Source: Woeseiaceae bacterium
Lineage (GTDB): Bacteria; Pseudomonadota; Gammaproteobacteria; Steroidobacterales; Woeseiaceae
Direction of reading: 5' to 3'
DNA length: 64,000 nt
Assembly (NCBI GenBank): GCA_021773115.1
Contig: JAJFKS010000003.1
Coordinates: 1-64,000 of the forward strand
In this document: piece after piece, positions 10,978 to 17,403 of the stretch
Numbering within the stretch: the first letter of the stretch is position 1
How the letters are laid out: every line of letters starts with the position of its first letter
Program-made: the position numbers and the translations under genes
The notes under the pieces: generated by a model
What the model was told of the DNA's origin: nothing
The model's database searches: none
The model's input: the letters and a program-made list of their open reading frames with translations, nothing else

Positions 10978-11054
10978 CGGGGTGTAGCTCAGCCTGGTAG
11001 AGTACTGCCTTCGGGAGGCAGGGGCCGGAGGTTCAAATCCTCTCACCCCGACCA
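10978..11054 (+). tRNA. tRNA-Pro(CGG)
   Basis: A 77-nt cloverleaf: acceptor CGGGGTG pairs with CACCCCG, the D-arm begins TAGCTCAGCCTGG, the anticodon arm CTGCC-TTCGGGA-GGCAG carries anticodon CGG, the T-loop is TTCAAAT, and CCA is encoded. The 3' part (11,010-11,054) is the attachment site of the island that follows; the tRNA stays intact because the element restored its 3' end. Confidence 0.97.
11010..11054 (+). repeat. Attachment site copy 1 (attL, within tRNA-Pro)
   Basis: The 45 bp from the anticodon loop to the CCA end of tRNA-Pro recur exactly at 23,381-23,425, in the same orientation. A tyrosine recombinase gene ends 10 bp downstream of this copy. Shorter copies of the same sequence occur at 27,167-27,191 (25 bp) and 54,415-54,430 (16 bp). 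Confidence 0.9.
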
Positions 11055-11063
11055 ATATTTCCC

Positions 11064-12209
11064 TTAAACGTCAACCACTTGCAAGTAACTCTTGCGGCCA
11101 CTGTCTTTTTGCGTGCCCGATTGTGTGAGAATCGTGTGACCGCTGACTCTTAGGACAGTGTTTGGCCGCCTCTCACACACTTTTTCGGCGGCTTCAACGA
11201 GTCTTGCGATGTCGGGTGCCGAGTAATGCGTCGTGATTCGTTCGGATTTGTGTCCGAGTAAATCCTGGCGATCCTCGAAACCCACACCCGCTGCCCGCAG
11301 CCTGTGCCCGAAGGTATGGCGAAGGTCATGCACCCGAAAGCCCGGCAGTTTTGCCCGTTCTCTCGCCGTCTTCCATGCTGTAGTGAGCATTTTGCACAGA
11401 CGATGGCCTTTGTAGGTGAAGACAAACTCGGGGTGCTTTCCCCTGCGTTCGTCAATCACACTTCGGGCAATCGAGTTCAACACAACGACGCGTTCCTGAG
11501 AGTTCTTCGTCTCGAACTGGTCGTTACTCGGTAGCACAAACACACTCGTCTCAAGTTCCGGAAGTTCAACCTCCCAGTTCCATCGAAGCTGACACACTTC
11601 CTGTTGCCGGCAGCCGGTGTTGACCTTGTATAAGGCCATCCGTTGTAGGTGTGCAGGCAGTTCCCTGAATAAACGGTCCTGCTCTTCCCAACTCAGCGGA
11701 TAGGGCTTTCTTGCCGGCCCCTTCTCCATTTCGATCAGCGGTGGGGAGTCCAGCCACGACATGCCGTTGTCGTGGCGCCATACTCGTGCAGCAAGATTCA
11801 GTATCCGCCGAATGCAGCTCAGTTCCTTGCTGATGGTGCCGGCCGTGACCCCGTCCGCGCGACGGGCGTGCCGGTACTGCGCCAGCGTATCGTTGTGAAT
11901 GCGATCCAGCGTCAGATCGCCGATATGCGGCATGATGCGCTTGAAAGCACAGACATCGCGTCCAATACTTTTCTTGTGCTGATAGTCGTTGAGATATTTG
12001 ACGACCGCCTGCTCGAACGTCCGTGTCGGTCGAATGCCGTAGACTACCGCCTGCCTGACTTCGTTCAGGCGATGCGCCAGGTAGCGCTCCGCTTCTTCGA
12101 GATCGTTCGTGCCGCAGCTTTCCGCCAATCTTCCGTATCCTTTGATTTTCTTGTCGATCCACCAGATACGGCCTCTTTTCTGGAGGCCCGGTGATTTGTA
12201 GCGTCCCAT
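11064..12209 (-). CDS. Tyrosine-type site-specific integrase (tRNA-Pro)
   Basis: 381-aa phage-type integrase expected to catalyse recombination at the adjacent tRNA-Pro end. It has a core-binding SAM-like region (FEQAVVKYLNDYQHKKS) and a catalytic domain with Arg I in NTGCRQQEVCQLRW, the HDLRHTFGHR box, LLGHKSERITTHY with the final His/Trp position and the nucleophile Tyr. All five key residues appear present, so it could be active. It reads toward the tRNA, which it reaches 10 bp after its stop. A decayed relative lies at the right repeat (23,426). Confidence 0.95.
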   Translation of the reverse strand: MGRYKSPGLQKRGRIWWIDKKIKGYGRLAESCGTNDLEEAERYLAHRLNEVRQAVVYGIRPTRTFEQAVVKYLNDYQHKKSIGRDVCAFKRIMPHIGDLTLDRIHNDTLAQYRHARRADGVTAGTISKELSCIRRILNLAARVWRHDNGMSWLDSPPLIEMEKGPARKPYPLSWEEQDRLFRELPAHLQRMALYKVNTGCRQQEVCQLRWNWEVELPELETSVFVLPSNDQFETKNSQERVVVLNSIARSVIDERRGKHPEFVFTYKGHRLCKMLTTAWKTARERAKLPGFRVHDLRHTFGHRLRAAGVGFEDRQDLLGHKSERITTHYSAPDIARLVEAAEKVCERRPNTVLRVSGHTILTQSGTQKDSGRKSYLQVVDV

Positions 12210-12301
12210 ATTTCACTCCTTTTGGCGGGACGCCCGTTGCGAGAGATATAGTCCTCCACCCAGGCGTCAAGTTCAAGCCGGTCGAAGGCAACGCCTTGAT
12301 T
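12065..12301 (-). pseudogene. 5'-truncated small DNA-binding (excisionase/AlpA-like) protein
   Basis: An open frame directly follows the stop of the second recombinase and runs into the first integrase gene in another frame. It encodes FDRLELDAWVEDYISRNGRP and later a Ser/Thr/Lys-rich end (SGGSTRKSKDTEDWRKAA). I recall this ending from small helix-turn-helix proteins encoded just before, and overlapping, island integrases. The N-terminal HTH half is missing here, and no ATG is present, only GTG at 12,259. I infer a deletion that fused the upstream recombinase segment onto the remains of the integrase's own small partner gene. Confidence 0.4.
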
Positions 12302-13168
12302 TCATCGGCCCAGATACGCGGCGGAGATCGACTCGCGGGCATGTCCGAGTTCGTCGCTGATGGTGAGTCGTGCTTGTTCGTCGAGCGCTCGCTGTTCGGG
12401 GTTAAGTTGTTTCGATGGCGGCCCGCCTGCTGCTGGACAAACCCTTCCGGTGAGTTGCTTATACCGGCGCTGAGCGTAGGCGTGTCGTAATCCGTGTAAG
12501 CGGGACAGCCCTGCCTTCGCCGTTTGTTTTTCGTAGCGATGAAGCTGTTGCACATAGTTCAGGTGCGGCGGTATTAATGCGCCGCCCCTGGCCAATGCCC
12601 TGACCTCTTCAAGCAGTCGGCGTTGATCGTCGTTTGTGATCGGCACCGCTCTCGCCCGCCCACCTTTAGTCCAACTCGATTTAAGTTTGACGTGATCGTC
12701 CTGCACGGCAAAGGCAGGCTGGAACTTGATCGCTTCTTCGCGGCGCAAACCGAATGCTGCTTGCAAGCGCACGCTCATCCGAACGTGTGCGTCCTCGATC
12801 TTCGTGAGCTTTTCCTGATCCAATACCTGCGCCTTGGATTGTTCGGCCACGTAGGTCCGGGACTCGATACCGTAGGCCCTGTTGTCTCGTGCCATGATGC
12901 TTTCTTTGTTGACTTTCTGCGTCCACCAGCGAAGCGCCGACAGACGGTTTTTCAGAGTACCTGTACTGACGCACTGCTCGCGCCAGCGAGCGACCAGGGC
13001 TTCCACATGCTTAGGTTTGAGCGATGTCGCCTGCATGTGTCGATAGCCCAGTGCGTGCAGCTGATTCGCGCTCAGGTCCAATATGCGGGACCGGGTCGCC
13101 TGTGTAGAGTAGCTTCCGTCGCGATTCTGACGGCAGAGTTTCATGAGCTGGTGGTTCAGGTTTTTCAA
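12302..13168 (-). CDS. Integrase-domain protein with phage-integrase N-terminal domain
   Basis: Second tyrosine recombinase of 288 aa, from the family with a distinct N-terminal domain (MKNLNHQLMKLCRQNRDGSY) and integrase catalytic domain. Visible elements: LQAAFGLRREEAIKFQPA (Arg I region), LHGLRHAYAQRRY (HxxR region) and the C-terminal LGHARESISAAYLGR, carrying His and a Tyr close to the end. Such proteins are common in integrative elements and plasmids, often of unclear target. It seems full length. Whether it recombines at the tRNA or another site cannot be judged. Confidence 0.88.
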   Translation of the reverse strand: MKNLNHQLMKLCRQNRDGSYSTQATRSRILDLSANQLHALGYRHMQATSLKPKHVEALVARWREQCVSTGTLKNRLSALRWWTQKVNKESIMARDNRAYGIESRTYVAEQSKAQVLDQEKLTKIEDAHVRMSVRLQAAFGLRREEAIKFQPAFAVQDDHVKLKSSWTKGGRARAVPITNDDQRRLLEEVRALARGGALIPPHLNYVQQLHRYEKQTAKAGLSRLHGLRHAYAQRRYKQLTGRVCPAAGGPPSKQLNPEQRALDEQARLTISDELGHARESISAAYLGR

Positions 13169-13191
13169 GGTGCATACAGTCTCGTCGGTTA

Positions 13192-13783
13192 GTTTGGATG
13201 ACCACTCCGCATCCGCGAGGAGTACGAAGTCCGATTCTTCAATCGGTAAAGGTCGTGGGACACCAGTCCCGTCAGGCCTGAGCCTCGATCAGGTTCACCG
13301 GAGTTCTCTTTTGAGAATCTGCCGGTGACCACCAGTTGGCCTCCAGGGCCAGTCATGTAATAAGTTGAAGTACCTCCTTTTGTGAAAGATTAAAAAAACG
13401 CCAGGGCGTGCGAAACGATTTACCGAACGTAGAAACTGAACGTCGAGGTTCAGCTTCGTCAATCGACGCCGAGGCGACGTGGGGTCGATCTATCCGTAAA
13501 ACAGATAGCCAACCGGGCGACAGGAAAACCTGCCGGGCGCCGCTTTTCCGCAACGGCTGCGTGTATTGGGAACTACGTTAGTACGAACCTCGATGTTCGT
13601 CTATGGGAAACGGGGGTGAGATTTGCGCCCCGGTTTCCGATAGACAAAAGGGTGTGGTATACATGGGGAGCGGTCATCTTGTTGAGAGATCGTGATTGGG
13701 TGCAATGACAAATCGTCGTGCACTACCGGAGCAGTTCCCCACTAGGGACGACCGGACTTCTAATTAACTTATAGGAGCCGAGT
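13192..13783. other. 590-bp non-coding, hairpin-rich region
   Basis: No convincing gene is seen between the second recombinase and the HNH gene; the short open frames here have no recognisable sequence. The stretch holds a succession of inverted repeats, described separately. An AGGAG box just before 13,784 serves the HNH gene. Confidence 0.7.
13296..13645. ncRNA. Candidate structured RNA upstream of HNH gene
   Basis: Many hairpins follow each other. CACCGG...CCGGTG encloses TTCTC...GAGAA (13,296-13,327). TGAAC/GTTCA lies near 13,435-13,455, CTATC/GATAG near 13,490-13,510 and CAGG-AAAA-CCTG near 13,520-13,535. A long stem, GTCTATGGGAAACGGGG, pairs with its near-exact complement at 13,599-13,645. 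No reading frame explains the conservation of these complementarities. Strand and boundaries are unknown. It could be an RNA, or DNA sites used by the recombinase. No family was recognised. Confidence 0.4.
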
Positions 13784-14137
13784 ATGTCCCATTCACTCAA
13801 AGCGAAGCGCGTCCGCGCTTACAACTCACAAAATGGCAGGTGCTATTACTGCGAAATTCAGATGTGGCTGAATGACCCACAGGATCATTACTTACGATCA
13901 AGCGTTTCTTCTGCGGGAATGGTCCGTATCCGTTGTACGGCGGAGCACGTGCAAGCGCGCTCCGACGGCGGTTCTAATGCAAAAGAGAATATAGTCGCAG
14001 CATGTTGGTTCTGTAATCAGGCACGACATCGTCGGCCAAGGCCTGTTAACTCACAAGCATTTCGCGCGTTTGTGAAATCACGAATGCGTGCCCAAAAATG
14101 GCACCCGGCGCAATTCCATCAACGCTGTGGAAACTAG
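13784..14137 (+). CDS. HNH endonuclease domain protein
   Basis: 117-aa protein with a zinc-knuckle HNH nuclease fold: CYYC at residues 21-24, then TAEHVQARSDGG, NIVAACWFCNQARHRR. The conserved His of EHV, the Asn of ENIV and the CxxC/CxxCN zinc ligands are present. No other domain fits in the protein, so its DNA target specificity is not apparent. It sits alone after a hairpin-rich region and has a good AGGAG ribosome binding site. Possible roles are a free-standing homing-type nuclease or part of an island defence function. Confidence 0.85.
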   Translation: MSHSLKAKRVRAYNSQNGRCYYCEIQMWLNDPQDHYLRSSVSSAGMVRIRCTAEHVQARSDGGSNAKENIVAACWFCNQARHRRPRPVNSQAFRAFVKSRMRAQKWHPAQFHQRCGN

Positions 14138-14164
14138 CCGGGACACAGGCAAACTCGGCGCCCG

Positions 14165-14710
14165 TTATTGGACAGCCTTGGCCTCTTCGCGAATAGAATC
14201 GATGTCGGCGCTTGAAATACCCTCGTTCTTGGACCACAAATAAATTTCATCCCACTCGATCCGATTACGTTTCGCGACCATGATCGCTTGTTCGCGCGCC
14301 TGAGGATCATTTCCGTGCTTGAACCAGGCCAGTCGGTCCATAACACATTGTGTTGGCGTAATAATCCGGACGGACCCATACTTGGTTTTTAGTATGGTGG
14401 TTTGCGATGAGTCAACGTACTGATCGCCGAACGATAGCGGCCCAGGTGGAAACTCCAGAAAGAACTGCGACTCAGGGTGGTAAAAGTCCTTACCTTCGGG
14501 ACTGAATCCGAGTTCAGCTACGACAGGTGCTATTTCTTTGTTGCGAGCAACCGTAATGAAATCCAGGTCTGTGCTCATGTATTCGTTTTCGGAGTAATGA
14601 GTTACTGCTCCGCCACCACCAAGCACAGCAGGGATTCCTGCGTTCTCCAACGCTGTGGAGACTATCGCCGCGATCTCCTGTAATGACGTATTGGCCGTTA
14701 TCCCAGTCAT
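14165..14710 (-). CDS. Nucleotidyltransferase-fold protein
   Basis: 181-aa protein with a nucleotidyltransferase-like start: GIPAVLGGGGAVTHYSENEY followed by STDLDFITV, the GG...DxD pattern of the MNT/AbiEii type fold. The C-terminal part (VMDRLAWFKHGNDPQAREQA) fits the helical part seen in similar proteins. It overlaps the upstream winged-helix gene by 4 bp (ATGA). In known toxin-antitoxin families, DNA-binding antitoxins are paired with NTase toxins; this pair has that form, but the NTase may instead be an antitoxin-like modifying enzyme. Activity is inferred, not shown. Confidence 0.7.
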   Translation of the reverse strand: MTGITANTSLQEIAAIVSTALENAGIPAVLGGGGAVTHYSENEYMSTDLDFITVARNKEIAPVVAELGFSPEGKDFYHPESQFFLEFPPGPLSFGDQYVDSSQTTILKTKYGSVRIITPTQCVMDRLAWFKHGNDPQAREQAIMVAKRNRIEWDEIYLWSKNEGISSADIDSIREEAKAVQ

Positions 14711-15060
14711 TTTCTGGCTCTTTCAAGAGTCTTCCCGGTGCGGCGTGGACGTTGCCTCTCTCGGAAATAATCCTTGGTTATCTCGTTCGGAAGAGCCTTT
14801 AGTTCGGCTCCTAGAAATTCGCGCAATCGTCTTGCGGTAGGACTGCGAGGATTAAATTCGAACACGCGTGTTCGACCGACAGTGCGGCTTACCAGCACAC
14901 CGGCAGCCTCAAGTTTTCGTAGCTGGTCCTGTACGACGCTGACTGGTATGCCGTAGGTCTTGGCTATTGAGCTAGCGTACCCCGCTTCGTAGTTTTCGAG
15001 AAACAGGAGAACTGCAGCAGCCGTTCGGTTTCCAAAAATGGCCTCAAGTGCCGGGATCAT
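14707..15060 (-). CDS. Winged-helix regulator paired with the NTase
   Basis: 117-aa helix-turn-helix protein: AAAVLLFLENYEAGYASSIA, then SVVQDQLRKLEAAGVLVSR and a wing (VGRTRVFEFNPRSPTARRL), matching ArsR/MarR-like winged helices. The start at 15,060 is chosen because TAGGAG lies 7 bp ahead; the frame is open 27 codons upstream, but that part would be read through the operator repeats. It is the first gene of a two-gene operon with the NTase and very likely represses its own promoter through the repeats at 15,074-15,110. Confidence 0.75.
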   Translation of the reverse strand: MIPALEAIFGNRTAAAVLLFLENYEAGYASSIAKTYGIPVSVVQDQLRKLEAAGVLVSRTVGRTRVFEFNPRSPTARRLREFLGAELKALPNEITKDYFRERQRPRRTGKTLERARK

Positions 15061-15073
15061 GACCTGACTCCTA

Positions 15074-15110
15074 ATTACCGGTATTTCCGGTAATATTACC
15101 GGTATTTCCG
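15074..15110 (-). promoter_or_regulatory. Operator repeats of the winged-helix/NTase operon
   Basis: A perfect inverted repeat, ATTACCGG-TATTT-CCGGTAAT (15,074-15,094), overlaps a 16-bp direct repeat, ATTACCGGTATTTCCG, found at 15,074 and again at 15,095. The 21-bp spacing is two helical turns. It begins 13 bp upstream of the winged-helix start codon, which suits autorepression. Confidence 0.75.
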
Positions 15111-15148
15111 TCAATATCAACTGCAATGCGACACCGACCACAATATGC

Positions 15149-15310
15149 TATAAATAGCGGACCGAAGAGGTGCGCTAACACCTCTCCGGCCCTAACCACA
15201 GCTAGCAAAGGCGCTGCTAACAATGGCTGACAACAATGCTATCAGAGGAAAACACGATTGCCCGTCCGGGCCTCGTGTTTTTTTGTGCCCGCGCTGGCCT
15301 CAACACGAGG
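15149..15310 (+). promoter_or_regulatory. Leader with hairpin and attenuator-like terminator
   Basis: A TATAAAT -10-like box at 15,149 is followed by a hairpin (GAGGTG/CACCTC, 15,167-15,184) and a terminator: AACACGA...TCGTGTT enclosing CCCG/CGGG with a run of seven T (15,251-15,284). The same AACACGA recurs at 15,302-15,308, merging with the GAGG ribosome binding site of the next gene. The TCGTGTT strand can therefore pair with either copy. Confidence 0.6.
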
Positions 15311-15319
15311 ACCAGAACC

Positions 15320-15763
15320 ATGAATACAGCAGACATCACAAATATTTCGACCCGTACGCCATACCCGCTTGACACCACAAGCACGTTCGCGGACCTGTCA
15401 GGTTTTAATACAGTCAAAGACCGACAGGTCAGAGAGGACAGGGGCTTCTACATTCCAGACATCCTGTCCGGGGAAGACTACGGTGCCTTCTCAAAGGAGT
15501 ACGCTGCGGCCGGGGAGCACGCCAAGCATCTTCGCAATGCCGAACGCCTGGTCTGCCAGGCGGAAGATTTGGTGGGACTGATGCGAGCCGCGATCAGCTA
15601 CGAAAGCGACGCCCGTGCCATGCAGGCGGATACTGCGCTAACGATCCTTGAGAAGAAACTGGCCAAAGCCCACAGTTGCGTCAACAAACATGACAGGCGC
15701 CACACGAACCTGTTTCTCGCGTATTTTGATCTCAAGAACAAGACCGAAGACGGCACGGAATAA
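15320..15763 (+). CDS. Hypothetical protein behind an attenuator-like leader
   Basis: 147-aa soluble protein with no family recognised. The start at 15,320 is selected because GAGG lies about 10 bp ahead; the open frame begins 28 codons earlier but that section runs through the terminator hairpin. It contains an acidic/polar N-terminus (NTADITNISTRTPYPLD) and helical C-terminal half (AKHLRNAERLVCQAEDLVGL, ILEKKLAKAHSC) that may form coiled coils. No signal peptide or membrane segment. Its elaborate leader suggests conditional expression within the island. Confidence 0.6.
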   Translation: MNTADITNISTRTPYPLDTTSTFADLSGFNTVKDRQVREDRGFYIPDILSGEDYGAFSKEYAAAGEHAKHLRNAERLVCQAEDLVGLMRAAISYESDARAMQADTALTILEKKLAKAHSCVNKHDRRHTNLFLAYFDLKNKTEDGTE

Positions 15764-15824
15764 GTAGTTCGCGGTAGTGGGCACTCTGCCGGTTGGCCGA
15801 CCAATTTTACTAGCGGCCGACCGG

Positions 15825-15944
15825 CGGAAATACTCTCGCCACCGCGTCACTCGTCGAGAACTCATGAAATCTGGCCAGAAGCCCTGCCATTGCTGGTTCA
15901 GAGCGCCGCGTCACTACAGCGCTTCGCGCTGGTAGTGACGCGGC
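15825..15944. repeat. Repeat element with long hairpin, copy A
   Basis: A unit of roughly 110 bp that recurs diverged at 26,226-26,342 in the same orientation. It ends in a near-perfect hairpin: GCCGCGTCACTAC then AGCGC-TTC-GCGCT then GGTAGTGACGCGGC (15,905-15,944). Shared flank words include TGGTTCAGAGC/TGGTTCAGCGT and CACTCGTCGAGAAC/CACTTGTCGAAAAC. No gene is visible inside. Confidence 0.6.
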
Positions 15945-16111
15945 TGGCGAGCAACCCATCAATCTGCTTTACGATAGGCTTGATCGCAGAGACCAGAAAC
16001 CACCTGCTGAACGGGCAATTCCGATGTGTGCCTTCGGAATGCGCCAAGTTGGCCGCATGAAATTCTCCGCGATAGGCGACCTTCAAAATCTACCACCCGT
16101 CCATCGCAACA

Positions 16112-16141
16112 ACAGGGGGTCGAATCCCCTTGGGGACGCCA
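16112..16141 (+). other. tRNA-Glu 3'-end remnant
   Basis: The T-arm and acceptor strand of a tRNA-Glu are recognisable (TCGAATCCCCTTGGGGACG, ending CCA), differing by about two bases from the corresponding E. coli sequence. No 5' half exists upstream, so this is not a functional tRNA. It resembles an old attachment-site copy left by an element that used tRNA-Glu. Confidence 0.65.
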
Positions 16142-16167
16142 TTTTCAAGGCGTAACAGTCTGATCCT

Positions 16168-16194
16168 AAACGGGTTTCTTCGGAGACCCGTTTT
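16168..16194 (+). terminator. Rho-independent terminator
   Basis: AAACGGGTTTC-TTCG-GAGACCCGTTTT forms an 8-bp or longer stem with a UUCG tetraloop and a T run. It lies 27 bp after the tRNA-Glu remnant and may be the original terminator of that tRNA, carried along. Confidence 0.75.
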
Positions 16195-16309
16195 GCGTTA
16201 CGCACATTCTTACTCACCGTACAAAGCATTTTCGGGCACAACATACGAACAGCTTATAATGGCGTTCTATGTTGGTCGTCGCCCCCAAGAAAAACAGGAC
16301 TGAGCCGTA

Positions 16310-16954
16310 ATGTTGATCGACAAACGCGCTTGGATTGTTGCTGCCTCCTGCCTATACCTGTTTCTTCCGATTCAGTCTGAAGCCTGTACGTGTGCCGTGC
16401 AGCCGCTGGCGGAGCGGTATGAGCGGGCGTCAGTTGTGCTCGTTGCAGATGTGGGGGAACGGACCGACAAGTTTGATGGGTTAGGTAACCGGACCGTGGA
16501 GTGGTCCTTCGTCACCGATGAGGTGCTGAAAGGGGATGTAAATTTCGATGTCCTTATTCCAGGTAGCTGTGGATGGGGTGCTGCACCCGGAGAAAAATAT
16601 CTGTTATTTGCAGATGAAAATGGTGCAGTAGGGACTTGCACAGCGGGGCGACTCAGTGAAAATGACCGCTATCGAGCCGACCTCGAAGTCCTTCGCCAGT
16701 ATGAGAAAGGCGATCTTCAGTCCCTGAGCGAGCCGCTGGTCTTTTCCACCGGACCGGGGAGGTGCCACCTATCTCTTGAAATGGCTGTCGGCCACGGCAG
16801 TTTGTATTTCGACTATCGTTTTGCCGATGCTGAAGTTCGTGATTTCGACAACCAGCAATTTCGCTATGACAGCAAGCAACATCGGAGAATTACGCTGGAA
16901 AACACTGGTCCTCACCCAGCTTACTTTGCCGGGTTCCGACGCCTGAGAATCTAG
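16310..16954 (+). CDS. Secreted TIMP/NTR-like protein
   Basis: 214-aa exported protein. A signal peptide (VAASCLYLFLPIQSEA) is followed directly by CTCAVQPLAERYERASVVLV, the Cys-x-Cys start of the bacterial TIMP-like/NTR domain, then VLKGDVNFDVLIPGSCGWG, GEKYLLFAD and a late GTCTAGRL. Paired cysteines suggest disulfides. Such proteins have an OB-like fold and unknown bacterial roles. The C-terminal 70 residues match nothing I recognise. The TAG stop is in frame with the coding-like stretch that follows. Confidence 0.7.
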   Translation: MLIDKRAWIVAASCLYLFLPIQSEACTCAVQPLAERYERASVVLVADVGERTDKFDGLGNRTVEWSFVTDEVLKGDVNFDVLIPGSCGWGAAPGEKYLLFADENGAVGTCTAGRLSENDRYRADLEVLRQYEKGDLQSLSEPLVFSTGPGRCHLSLEMAVGHGSLYFDYRFADAEVRDFDNQQFRYDSKQHRRITLENTGPHPAYFAGFRRLRI

Positions 16955-17035
16955 TATCCACATTCGCGCCATAAGATTGACGGTTCTGGACGCCTTCGGA
17001 TTGGTGGCAGGGAATGGCTTACGGAGTATCCCAAC

Positions 17036-17266
17036 ATGGAAGCTCCGTTTTTACCGTTTGAGGTCGTTTCAGACGCAGCAGTCGGTGAGGTACTCGAAGC
17101 GTTGGAATCTCACGATAGCGTGCAAATTTCGGCGGAATACCGGGAGTTCCACCAGAGCCGAAAGAACTACCCGGACTTTCCCAGGATTGAAGGGATGGCA
17201 CCGCATTTTTATCGGGGAACTGCGTTAGATGATTTTCAGCGGTGTGTGGAAGGAGTGAGGCAGTAG
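17036..17266 (+). CDS. Small hypothetical protein or gene fragment
   Basis: 76-aa frame (MEAPFLPFEVVSDAAVGEVL...) with no family recognised. The frame stays open 27 codons upstream to the TAG of the preceding gene and continues to look protein-like there (DGSGRLRIGGREWLTEYP), so the true N-terminus may lie further upstream or the gene may be a truncated remnant. No good ribosome binding site precedes the ATG. Confidence 0.4.
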   Translation: MEAPFLPFEVVSDAAVGEVLEALESHDSVQISAEYREFHQSRKNYPDFPRIEGMAPHFYRGTALDDFQRCVEGVRQ

Positions 17267-17403
17267 CATTCTCGCAGCGGGCTAGAGTATTGCAGTCAAT
17301 TGCAATGTAATGATTCGTTGTCTGCCAAGACTGGAAAATTCGAAATATGCCCCCATGTACGCTGGATATTTTCGACATTTAATTCTGCGCGGGTTTCACA
17401 GCG

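Larger units (their letters stand above)
15764..16309. other. Non-coding stretch with repeat, tRNA-Glu scrap and terminator
   Basis: No gene was recognised here. The stretch holds a repeat element with a long hairpin (15,825-15,944), a 30-bp fragment matching the 3' end of tRNA-Glu (16,112-16,141) and a Rho-independent terminator (16,168-16,194), each listed separately. Confidence 0.7.

Noticed and set aside
10804..11055. Small gene reading through tRNA-Pro on the minus strand
   Set aside because: It is the antisense of the tRNA and of the acyltransferase end.
11566..12555. Long minus-strand reading frame of 329 codons
   Set aside because: It overlaps both recombinase genes in a different frame and has low-complexity, non-protein-like composition.
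13353..13553. 66-aa minus-strand gene in the hairpin region
   Set aside because: No ribosome binding site or recognisable sequence; it lies across the inverted repeats.
13192..14137. IscB/HEARO-type RNA-guided nuclease locus or a retron
   Set aside because: The HNH protein is only 117 aa with no RuvC-like parts, and no reverse transcriptase is present; only a general structured-RNA possibility is kept.
14046..14237. Short minus-strand frame between the HNH and NTase genes
   Set aside because: It overlaps the ends of both genes and shows no protein-like pattern.
15825..15944. Integron attC site
   Set aside because: The hairpin lacks the GTTRRRY and RYYYAAC core sites, and there is no integron integrase nearby.
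16112..16141. Functional tRNA-Glu
   Set aside because: No 5' half or anticodon arm exists upstream; only T-arm and acceptor strand match.
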